The position numbers and the translations under genes were made by a program. Positions 6,457 to 12,487 of a stretch of 12,487 bases of DNA are shown one piece after another. The stretch covers positions 1 to 12,487 of the forward strand of contig SKQZ01000110.1 of assembly GCA_007118765.1 (NCBI GenBank), read 5' to 3'. Position 1 is the first letter of the stretch. Each line of letters opens with the position of its first letter. This stretch comes from Candidatus Hydrogenedentota bacterium. GTDB taxonomy: Bacteria; Hydrogenedentota; Hydrogenedentia; Hydrogenedentales; CAITNO01. Under the pieces are notes generated by a model. The model was given only the letters and a program-made list of their open reading frames with translations, did no database searches and was not told the DNA's origin.

Positions 6457-7560
6457 TCATGGCATCAACTGCGCATAGAGTTCCGTTTCGTTTTCCGGCC
6501 AGGGGGCGGGCGCTGCAAACTGCGCCCGTGGTTGGCGGGAACGCCGAGGCGGTTTTGTTGTGCGGCAGGTGTGTATCTTCCAGCCCGACGCTGCCTGTCG
6601 CAACGAGTGCTTCAACAGTTCCACCGCCGGGGGCGCGTCCATGCCGGGCAGGTTGCCAACGCGCACCAAAAGCCGTGCGCCGGGCCGACATGCGGTTGCA
6701 ACGTGCTGCCACACGGTTGCCAAATCAGCCACATACTGCTCCGGCGTGTCTTGGGCTATCTGCCGAACGGCGTTTTTATCGGGCTGCGCCGGCCCTCCAA
6801 TCAGCCAGTGTCGCAACCATTGATCAGCAACAAAACTGTCCAGCCCATAGTACGGCGGCGACGTAATTATCCAGTCAAAACGAATCCGATGAGATGCAAA
6901 GCAACCGCTTCGGCTGTCGTTTTCGTACACTGCCCCCGGTGTTCTGGCGGGTTGTGCCGCCAGAAGATAGGCGGCGCGGCGGGCAATCATCGCATACACA
7001 TCACAATGCGGCGGACGTGCGCCGCTGCGGGACCAGTCGGCCATGATGCGATGGGGACACGGCGCAAAATCGGCGGGCATGTGGTTTGAGCAACAGTGTA
7101 TGACGCTGTGTTTCGGGCCGTGCAGCACGCCCATCAGCAGGGCGGCAAGCACCACATCCGCCGGTGTCTTTAGGCCCGCACAAAAGTGAGCGCGAAACCG
7201 ACACAAGGCCCGCAACACTTCGGGGGCGTAGGCGGCTTCCCAAAAGGGACCTGTGGGCGTTTCGACCGGTCTTGTGTCCGTTAGAATATCGGCGGCGTGC
7301 GCGGTCACGGCCCTGGCGGTCAGGCGGCAGCATTTGGCTCGGGCAATAACGGCCGCAACAGGATTGCTGTCAACGCCCACCGCGCCCAAGCCATGCAAGC
7401 GTGCGGCGAATACCGTTGCGCCACTGCCGCAAAAGGGATCAAGAACCCACTGTCCGGCATGTGCCCGCCGCAACCGCTCATAGGGGAAGCGCAGGGGGAA
7501 ACGGGTGAAGTACGGGCAAATGGTGTGTAGACGCCATGTATTGTCGGTTGGGGGTCGCAT
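6457..7560 (-). CDS. SPPY-type site-specific DNA methyltransferase
   Basis: The 367-aa product has the SAM-binding motif I DPFCGSG at residues 41-47 with VGVDSNPVAA at 61-70. The catalytic motif IV, TSPPYYG, is at 233-239. This makes it an amino-methyltransferase (N4-cytosine or N6-adenine); the SPPY form is commoner in N4-cytosine enzymes. Motif I precedes motif IV, with about 185 residues between them. The N-terminal segment LHTICPYFTRFPLRFP leads directly into motif I, as in a family of solitary methyltransferases I recall. Nothing resembling a restriction endonuclease lies beside it. The gene starts 26 nt after the TPR membrane gene on the same strand, so it is probably the last gene of the pgi operon. 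The ribosome binding site is weak. Target sequence and role are unknown. Confidence 0.85.
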   Translation of the reverse strand: MRPPTDNTWRLHTICPYFTRFPLRFPYERLRRAHAGQWVLDPFCGSGATVFAARLHGLGAVGVDSNPVAAVIARAKCCRLTARAVTAHAADILTDTRPVETPTGPFWEAAYAPEVLRALCRFRAHFCAGLKTPADVVLAALLMGVLHGPKHSVIHCCSNHMPADFAPCPHRIMADWSRSGARPPHCDVYAMIARRAAYLLAAQPARTPGAVYENDSRSGCFASHRIRFDWIITSPPYYGLDSFVADQWLRHWLIGGPAQPDKNAVRQIAQDTPEQYVADLATVWQHVATACRPGARLLVRVGNLPGMDAPPAVELLKHSLRQAASGWKIHTCRTTKPPRRSRQPRAQFAAPAPWPENETELYAQLMP

Positions 7561-7586
7561 ACCGTTTCGTCAGATGCCGGTCGGCA

Positions 7587-9188
7587 TTATGGCGCCGCCA
7601 GATAGCGCTGCACTTCGTCTATGAGGGTTGCCGTATCCATGCCAACACTGCTTGCTATCAGTTCCATTTGAAAGGGGTAGACATCATAGGCAATGCGATA
7701 CGTCAACAACCACAGGCACACAACAATGACCAGTCCGCCGATGAGGATGCCCATGTACCGCCGCAGCAAACATCCGTATACGCCTGTGTATTGGCGCACC
7801 CTGGCGACCGTTCCCGGTGTTGACGCCGGTTCTTTCGAGCCGTTTTCATTTTCCCGGATGCGTTCGAACATATTGCCCACCTTGGCGACCAAGGGCGGGT
7901 ATGCCACGCCCACCACCAACAACGCCGCCAGCATGCTGCGCCAGAGCAACGGGATGTGGGCTTCCCACGGGGTGTGCGTTCGGGTGTTGTGCATCACCAT
8001 GAGCGTTGCCAGCAAGGCGAGCATCACCAGCATGCCCATGACGGGCAGGGCCTTGCCTATCCATATATGCGGCACGGCCCGGGCGCTTTTGCCGCCGGAA
8101 CCAAGGTGGTGCAGGAACCACCCCAATGCGTAAAAGAATAGAAAGCAAAAGGCGGCCTCCATCAACAAGGTAAAGGGCAGCGCAAGACGGAACGATTGCA
8201 GCGTCAGCAATTGATGATAGCCGCCATCAAATGTTTTCAAGGCTTTCAGGGCCTCGTCATACCGGGCCAGCGATTCATGCAGGGACGACGGCACAACACC
8301 GCCTTTCTTTTCGACCAATGCGGCGCGCAACTGTTCGGCATCCCGCTGTATTGTCAGTGCCGCGGTTAACTGGAGGGTCGTGGGCGGCGAATCCTCTTCC
8401 CCTTCGCCCATCAGACGCACCCCCATGATTGCGATATTCTCCAGCCAGTTGTCCCAATCGCGCAACGCGCCTTGCTCCATGTCCTCTTTGGCGCGGGCGA
8501 TAATCATGTCGACGCAATCCAGCAACGGTTCGGTCATGCGCCGGGCGATTTCACGCCGCAATTCCAGATGCCGCCGCCCGTGGGTAGGCAGGCTCTCATG
8601 CCACAGGGGTTCGGGGAACAGGACGGGGTCTTCGGAAGCGTTGGCGCGTGTGATGAGCGCAATCAAGTCGGTCGGGTCCGCATCCGCTTGCAAGCCAGCC
8701 GCCAGCGCCGCCGCCTCAAGATAGCGGGGCAACACATTGCGCGGAGGATTGACGCCCGCCTCGCGAAAGCGTTCACGTGCCTCTTCGTATTGTTCGTTTT
8801 CGTAAAGCACCGTGCCGTAGTTAATGATGAGTGAAGCGTTGCGCGGGTTCAGTCTGTAGGCCAGCTCGTATTGCTCCAACACATTGTGCGGTTCTTCCAC
8901 CTGTGCCAGCGCCTCCACATACCGGGCGGGCGGCTGTTCATTGACCGCTTCTTCGCGGCGCACAACGGTGCGCAGGATGGGCCGCGCCTGGGCCGGGTGC
9001 AATGTCAGCGCCATGCGATATTGGGTCTCGCTGGTGTCGTAGCGCAGGTAGCTCTCGGAAAACCACATGGCGAAGGTAAAAACAAACGCCAACACCACTA
9101 TCAGCCGGAAAGCGTGTCGTATGCGGCGCGCCCATGTGAAGTCATAGGGGCCGTTTACCGTATGTTTCCGAGCCGAATGCGATATCAC
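7587..9188 (-). CDS. Polytopic membrane protein with a TPR-like segment
   Basis: The family of this 533-aa product is not recognised. A short basic N-terminus leads to one membrane helix (about residues 28-43). A soluble segment of about 290 residues follows, with a TPR-like helical pair at 105-145 (EQYELAYRLNPRNASLIINY then LYENEQYEEARERFREAGV). Four more helices lie near 336-358, 380-399, 415-434 and 479-500. The soluble segment is probably extracytoplasmic, because the basic N-terminus should stay inside. The start is GTG 9186-9188, which overlaps the pgi TGA as GTGA, so translation is probably coupled to pgi. No catalytic motif is visible. A role in envelope assembly or protein-protein scaffolding would be a guess. 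Confidence 0.75.
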   Translation of the reverse strand: MISHSARKHTVNGPYDFTWARRIRHAFRLIVVLAFVFTFAMWFSESYLRYDTSETQYRMALTLHPAQARPILRTVVRREEAVNEQPPARYVEALAQVEEPHNVLEQYELAYRLNPRNASLIINYGTVLYENEQYEEARERFREAGVNPPRNVLPRYLEAAALAAGLQADADPTDLIALITRANASEDPVLFPEPLWHESLPTHGRRHLELRREIARRMTEPLLDCVDMIIARAKEDMEQGALRDWDNWLENIAIMGVRLMGEGEEDSPPTTLQLTAALTIQRDAEQLRAALVEKKGGVVPSSLHESLARYDEALKALKTFDGGYHQLLTLQSFRLALPFTLLMEAAFCFLFFYALGWFLHHLGSGGKSARAVPHIWIGKALPVMGMLVMLALLATLMVMHNTRTHTPWEAHIPLLWRSMLAALLVVGVAYPPLVAKVGNMFERIRENENGSKEPASTPGTVARVRQYTGVYGCLLRRYMGILIGGLVIVVCLWLLTYRIAYDVYPFQMELIASSVGMDTATLIDEVQRYLAAP

Positions 9189-10573
9189 CCGTCGCCTCCC
9201 ATCAGTCGCCGGGCAATGCGTTTGCCTTCCTCCACGCCCGGCTGGTCAAAGGTGTTTACATGATACAAGCGGCCGGCCATGGCCGTCTCCACTTCAAGCA
9301 TGTACAACAGTTGTGCCAACGAATGCGCGTTAAGCCGCGGCAGCGTGACGCGCACGACCGGACGTGCGCTGCTTTTCAAGGCGTCAAGCGTGCCGCGCAG
9401 CTCCGCCGCCATCAATTTGTTCATCGTCTTGCCGCGCAAATAGCCCAGCTCCCGAACCGACGTCAACACCTCGGGAATACGCAATGACCGCGAAAAACGG
9501 CGCACCTCAATAATGTTGAAAATCTTGTTGTTGGGGCCTTCGCGATACAGTTGCACCTGCGAGTGTTGGTCTGTTGCGCCCAATGCTTTTATGGGCGTTT
9601 GCCCGACAAAGACAGCGTTGCCGTCCAAATCGTTGCGCTTGCCCAAACTCTCCGCCCATAACTGCCGATACCAATCCGCTACGTCCCGCAGACCATCGGC
9701 ATAGGGCATCATAACGGACATGGTCTTTCCTTTGCGCGTATCCAACAGGTAGTGGACGACGGCGCGCAAATATGCGGGATTCTCCATCAACGACCCTTTG
9801 GCGCATCGCTTGTCCATGGCCGCACACCCTGCCTGCATCGCATCCAGATCCATGCCCAGCATGGCGGCGGGAAACATGCCCACCGGCGAAAACACCGAGA
9901 AACGGCCGCCCACGTTCAGCGGGATATCGAAGGTGTGCAACCCGTACGCATCCGCCACGGGATGAAGCAGGCTTTTCGGCGCATTTTTGCCTTTGGGGCT
10001 GGTGGTCACCACCAGATGATCCTTGAGCGCCTTGGCGCCGAGCTTCTTTTCGAGGGCCGCCACCACAATCATCAACTGCGAAATGGTTTCGGCGGTGCCG
10101 CCGGATTTCGATATCACGTTGTAGAGGGTCTTTTCCGGCGGGCACACGCGCATCATGGCGCGGAAGGTGTCCGGGTCTATGTTGTCCATCACAAACAAGC
10201 GCGGCAACCCCTTGCGTCGGCGGCGCGTCATCAGGTTGTGGTACGGTTCGGACAGCGCCGTATGCAGCGCCGTAATCCCCAGCGCCGAACCGCCAATGCC
10301 CAACACCACCAGGTTGTCATACTTGAATGCGGCAAAATGCTCGGCGGCCTGCTTTACACTCTTAAAAGCCGCCTTGTCCTTGTATAAATCATAAAAGCCG
10401 TATGTGCCCTCACGGCGTTCGCGGCGCAGCACTTTATGCGCGGCCAACACCGCCGGTTCCATTTCGCGCAGTTCCCCGGGGGAGATGCCGTGGTCAGATC
10501 CCACGGCCGCTGATTTCGAACGGCTGATGTCTACTTTTATGTCTGCGGGAGAGGATGTTTTGTCTGTTTTCAT
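9185..10573 (-). CDS. pgi: Glucose-6-phosphate isomerase
   Basis: The 462-aa product interconverts glucose 6-phosphate and fructose 6-phosphate in glycolysis and gluconeogenesis in the cytosol. Characteristic motifs are IGGSALG (93-99), SKSGGTAET (155-163, phosphate-binding loop), VGGRFSVFSPVG (221-232, family signature) and WAESLGK with the probable catalytic Glu308. DQHSQVQLYREGP follows at 335-347, and FDQPGVEEGKR near the C-terminus has the probable catalytic Lys. It is shorter than E. coli Pgi (549 aa) and close to the Bacillus type (about 450 aa). ATG 10573 was chosen because GGA stands seven bases before it; ATG 10585 and TTG 10594 are in-frame alternatives. It is the promoter-proximal gene of a minus-strand operon with the TPR membrane protein and the methyltransferase. 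Confidence 0.95.
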   Translation of the reverse strand: MKTDKTSSPADIKVDISRSKSAAVGSDHGISPGELREMEPAVLAAHKVLRRERREGTYGFYDLYKDKAAFKSVKQAAEHFAAFKYDNLVVLGIGGSALGITALHTALSEPYHNLMTRRRRKGLPRLFVMDNIDPDTFRAMMRVCPPEKTLYNVISKSGGTAETISQLMIVVAALEKKLGAKALKDHLVVTTSPKGKNAPKSLLHPVADAYGLHTFDIPLNVGGRFSVFSPVGMFPAAMLGMDLDAMQAGCAAMDKRCAKGSLMENPAYLRAVVHYLLDTRKGKTMSVMMPYADGLRDVADWYRQLWAESLGKRNDLDGNAVFVGQTPIKALGATDQHSQVQLYREGPNNKIFNIIEVRRFSRSLRIPEVLTSVRELGYLRGKTMNKLMAAELRGTLDALKSSARPVVRVTLPRLNAHSLAQLLYMLEVETAMAGRLYHVNTFDQPGVEEGKRIARRLMGGDG

Positions 10574-10645
10574 TGATCCGTCCATTTGTTCCAAGCGCTT
10601 GTATTGGGTGCCCGCCTATACAACGCGAGCCCTGAGATTGAAAAG

Positions 10646-10674
10646 AGTATAGCACAGTTATTTGAGATGCTGAA
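10646..10674 (-). promoter_or_regulatory. Extended -10 promoter for the pgi operon
   Basis: On the minus strand, TGC precedes TATACT (10646-10651), an extended -10 element with a 5 of 6 match. The best -35 is TTCAGC at 10669-10674 with a 17-bp spacer, a weak 3 of 6 match. Transcription would start near 10639, about 65 nt before the chosen pgi start. It lies between tRNA-Ser and pgi, so pgi need not depend on tRNA read-through. Confidence 0.6.
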
Positions 10675-10710
10675 ACACGCGGGGGCCACTGTGGTCATAC
10701 ACAAAAGAAA

Positions 10711-10794
10711 TGGCGGAGGGTGAGGGACTCGAACCCTCAAGGCCGAAGCCGCCGGTTTTCAAGACCGGTGCATTACCAATTATGCTAACCCTCC
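10711..10794 (-). tRNA. tRNA-Ser, anticodon UGA
   Basis: The minus strand folds as an 84-nt type II tRNA. The acceptor GGAGGGT pairs with ACCCTCC, followed by G73 (expected for serine) and an encoded CCA. The D-arm stem is GCAT/ATGC. The anticodon arm is CCGGT-CTTGAAA-ACCGG with anticodon TGA. The extra arm CGGCTTCGGCCTT is long, and the T-arm is GAGGG-TTCGAGT-CCCTC. The long variable arm together with G73 confirms serine. Confidence 0.95.
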
Positions 10795-10815
10795 GCAACA
10801 TCCCCCTGCTTCCGT

Positions 10816-10845
10816 ATTGTACCCATATTCACGCCGGAATATCCA
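10816..10845 (-). promoter_or_regulatory. Probable sigma-70 promoter for tRNA-Ser
   Basis: On the minus strand, TACAAT (10816-10821, 5 of 6) and TGGATA (10840-10845, 4 of 6) are separated by 18 bp. The -10 lies about 22 nt upstream of the tRNA 5' end at 10794. Transcription would begin near 10809, leaving a leader of about 15 nt, a common arrangement for tRNA genes. Confidence 0.55.
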
Positions 10846-10928
10846 CCCGGATTTGATGGGAGAACACAACGACAACCCTTTATAAATAGGCATTCCACCG
10901 GGATGATATGCCATAATAGGACACGAAC

Positions 10929-10956
10929 GCGGCCCGACACAGTAACCTCGGGCCGC
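10929..10956 (+). repeat. GC-rich inverted repeat upstream of the epimerase gene
   Basis: GCGGCCCGA at 10929-10937 pairs perfectly with TCGGGCCGC at 10948-10956 around a 10-nt loop. It lies 56 nt before the epimerase start and has no following T-run in either direction. It could be an RNA structure in the 5' leader or an operator dyad. AT-rich boxes upstream (TATAAA 10881-10886 and CATAAT 10912-10917) might hold the promoter, but no paired -35 is convincing. Confidence 0.5.
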
Positions 10957-11012
10957 TTCCGTCATAGTACACAATACAGCGGCATCCCTCCCGATGCTTT
11001 GGAGTATCACCC

Positions 11013-11987
11013 ATGCGAATACTGGTTGCGGGCGGTGCGGGCTATATCGGCTCCGTACTCGCGCCCATGTTGCGGGAACACGGCTACGAAACAGACGTCG
11101 TGGATTTGTTATGGTTCGGCAATCACCTGCCCGACGCCATACCCGTAATCTCTCGTGATCTGTTTACCCTTGATGTGGCTGACTTGACAGGCTACGATCA
11201 GGTGATCTTTCTGGCCGGCTTGAGCAACGATCCCATGGCCGAATACGACCCGGCCATGAACTTCGTGCAAAATGGCGCGTTGCCCCCGTATCTGGCGTTT
11301 CAGTCGCAACGGGCGGGGGTAAAACGATTCATCTATGCGTCTTCCTGTTCCATCTACGGCTATACCGAAAACAAGCTGTATGACGAGAATGCGCCGTTAT
11401 TTTGCGCCTATCCCTACGGCATATCGAAACTGGCAGGAGAGCGCGGGGTGCTGCAACAACAGCAGGATGGTTTTTCCACCATTGCGCTGCGGCAGGGGAC
11501 GGTAAACGGTCACAGCCCGCGTATGCGCTTCGATTTGATTGTCAACACCATGTTCAAGACCGCCATGACCGAGGGCCGCATTGTTGTTAACAACCCGGCA
11601 ATATGGCGGCCTCTGGTGGATGTGCGCGACACGGCGGGCGCGTTCTTGTGTGCCGTGCAGGCGGATGAACATATCAACGGCGCATTCAATATCGCCTACG
11701 ACAACTTTACGGTGGGGCAGGTCGCCGAATTGGTGAAGGAGGCGGTGGAATATCACACGGGAAACAGTATCCAGGTGGAAACACGAGCGGTGACAGACTG
11801 CCGCAATTACAAAGTGGACTGCACCCGTGCACAGGAGCAGATCGGGTTTGCGCCGCGCCATGACGTGAAAGCGACGGTGGCGAGCCTTTTTGAACAGTAC
11901 GAATCGTATGGGCCGCTAACCAGTGCGCGTTACTACAACATTGAGGTCTTCAAACAGTTGAAGCGGACGTTGCCCACGGCGGAATAA
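11013..11987 (+). CDS. NAD-dependent sugar epimerase/dehydratase (extended SDR)
   Basis: The 324-aa product is a full-length extended short-chain dehydrogenase/reductase. The Rossmann NAD-binding motif GGAGYIG is at residues 7-13. The active site has SSCS at 110-113 and the catalytic Tyr-Lys pair in YGISK at 135-139. Such enzymes convert nucleotide sugars in the cytosol for cell-surface polysaccharides; UDP-glucose 4-epimerase is the closest well-known relative. The segment RQGTVNGHSPRMRFD (160-174) and the adjacent IVNTMF occupy the substrate-binding part. They match a SDR subgroup commonly annotated only as epimerase/dehydratase, so galE is not assigned. GGAG at 11001-11004 stands eight bases before the ATG. 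No glycosyltransferase or other sugar gene flanks it in the window. Confidence 0.88.
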   Translation: MRILVAGGAGYIGSVLAPMLREHGYETDVVDLLWFGNHLPDAIPVISRDLFTLDVADLTGYDQVIFLAGLSNDPMAEYDPAMNFVQNGALPPYLAFQSQRAGVKRFIYASSCSIYGYTENKLYDENAPLFCAYPYGISKLAGERGVLQQQQDGFSTIALRQGTVNGHSPRMRFDLIVNTMFKTAMTEGRIVVNNPAIWRPLVDVRDTAGAFLCAVQADEHINGAFNIAYDNFTVGQVAELVKEAVEYHTGNSIQVETRAVTDCRNYKVDCTRAQEQIGFAPRHDVKATVASLFEQYESYGPLTSARYYNIEVFKQLKRTLPTAE

Positions 11988-12006
11988 ACACGGGTTTGCT
12001 CCCGTG
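11983..12006 (-). terminator. Rho-independent terminator between convergent genes
   Basis: CACGGG at 11989-11994 pairs with CCCGTG at 12001-12006 around a 6-nt loop. Read on the minus strand, the hairpin is followed directly by TTTATT (11983-11988), the layout of an intrinsic terminator for the iron-sulfur protein gene, whose stop is 27 nt upstream. On the plus strand it sits directly after the epimerase stop but lacks a T-run, so it may be weaker in that direction. Confidence 0.55.
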
Positions 12007-12033
12007 AGACGCCTGCAACCGAACCGTTCCGAC

Positions 12034-12487
12034 CTATGCCGTTTCCGGCGGTTCCACAGGGCAATACTTGAAACAGCGGGCACAGCTGAGACAGGCGCCT
12101 TTGTCTATGGTGTAGTCGCGGGCATGGCGCAACACGGACAGCCGGAACAAGCGTGCGCATACGGCAATGCCCATGAATATGCCCAAGACGGCGCCGGCGT
12201 ATTTGAACCGTTCGTTCAGCGCATGCGCTTCCGCGTACAGCGCGGCAGGCGGCTGGTCGCCTTCGCGAAACGCCTCGCTTTCCGTCGTCATCTCGTCATA
12301 CACCCCCGCTTCCTCCGCGGCAACACGTTCGGCAAGGCGTACGGTAGGGTGCATGCGCGAAAGGGTGGGATGGGCGCTCCACCCGATGCCCGCCGCGAAC
12401 AGGATGGCCACGGGGGCAATCAGCAACAGCCGCGCCAATCGCCGCGCACCGGCCTGGCGGGCGGGCGCATCAACGGGTTCGGGCGGA
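12034..12487 (-). CDS. Membrane protein with one [4Fe-4S] motif (5' end missing)
   Basis: The frame stays open to the right edge, so the true start lies outside; 150 codons are visible. A basic segment (ARRLARLL) leads into a hydrophobic helix (LLLIAPVAILFAAGIGW). An acidic, helical soluble part of about 60 residues follows, then a second helix (AGAVLGIFMGIAVCARLF). The C-terminal tail ends in CLSCARCFKYCP, a complete CxxCxxCxxxCP ligand set for one [4Fe-4S] cluster, shortly before the TAG stop. Two helices with the N-terminus inside put the cluster on the cytoplasmic side. It could pass electrons within a membrane redox complex, but the partners are beyond the edge and the family is not recognised. 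A TTG at 12438 is an internal candidate start only. Confidence 0.75.
   Translation of the reverse strand, partial: PPEPVDAPARQAGARRLARLLLIAPVAILFAAGIGWSAHPTLSRMHPTVRLAERVAAEEAGVYDEMTTESEAFREGDQPPAALYAEAHALNERFKYAGAVLGIFMGIAVCARLFRLSVLRHARDYTIDKGACLSCARCFKYCPVEPPETA

Noticed and set aside
6216..7560. tRNA-Thr as an integration site for a methyltransferase island
   Set aside because: No integrase and no second copy of the tRNA 3' end is visible nearby, and the methyltransferase is in line with the pgi operon.

Overview
The window is ordinary chromosomal DNA from a GC-rich, Gram-negative-type bacterium. Exported proteins with signal peptides, a membrane iron-sulfur protein and two tRNA genes with encoded CCA ends support this. 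No gene marks the phylum. A YidR-type DUF3748 protein, an FG-GAP propeller and many uncharacterised membrane proteins would suit an environmental lineage, for example PVC or Hydrogenedentota-like, but that is only a guess. No phage, transposase, CRISPR array or defence island is visible.

Positions 1-557 hold no convincing gene. They carry a compact repeat cluster: two copies of a 54-nt promoter/leader-like block (45 of 54 bases identical), two hairpins sharing one stem sequence, a third unrelated hairpin, and a decaying 16-bp tandem array whose first unit lies on the arm of the second hairpin. The second leader copy supplies the ribosome binding site and start codon of the first gene.

Positions 558-4327 are a plus-strand cluster: an exported DUF3748/YidR-like propeller, a PdxA-family dehydrogenase, and an exported seven-repeat FG-GAP/VCBS propeller. 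The last two share an ATGA stop/start overlap. A consensus -10 box then precedes a full-length ribulokinase (araB-like, 4491-6170) that has no araA or araD beside it in the window.

Positions 6216-10794 are read from the minus strand. They contain tRNA-Thr(CGU), a solitary SPPY-type DNA methyltransferase, a five-TM protein with a TPR-like segment, glucose-6-phosphate isomerase and tRNA-Ser(UGA). Transcription probably runs pgi, then the TPR membrane gene (GTGA overlap), then the methyltransferase (26-nt gap). This places a DNA methyltransferase at the end of a central-metabolism operon.

The right end holds a plus-strand extended-SDR sugar-nucleotide epimerase/dehydratase (11013-11987). It converges on a minus-strand membrane protein with one [4Fe-4S] motif that is cut by the window edge. 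A hairpin between them is well placed as a terminator for the minus-strand gene.

No complete new system is evident. The least explained signals are the 5' repeat cluster, the DUF3748-PdxA-propeller gene set and the solitary methyltransferase downstream of pgi.
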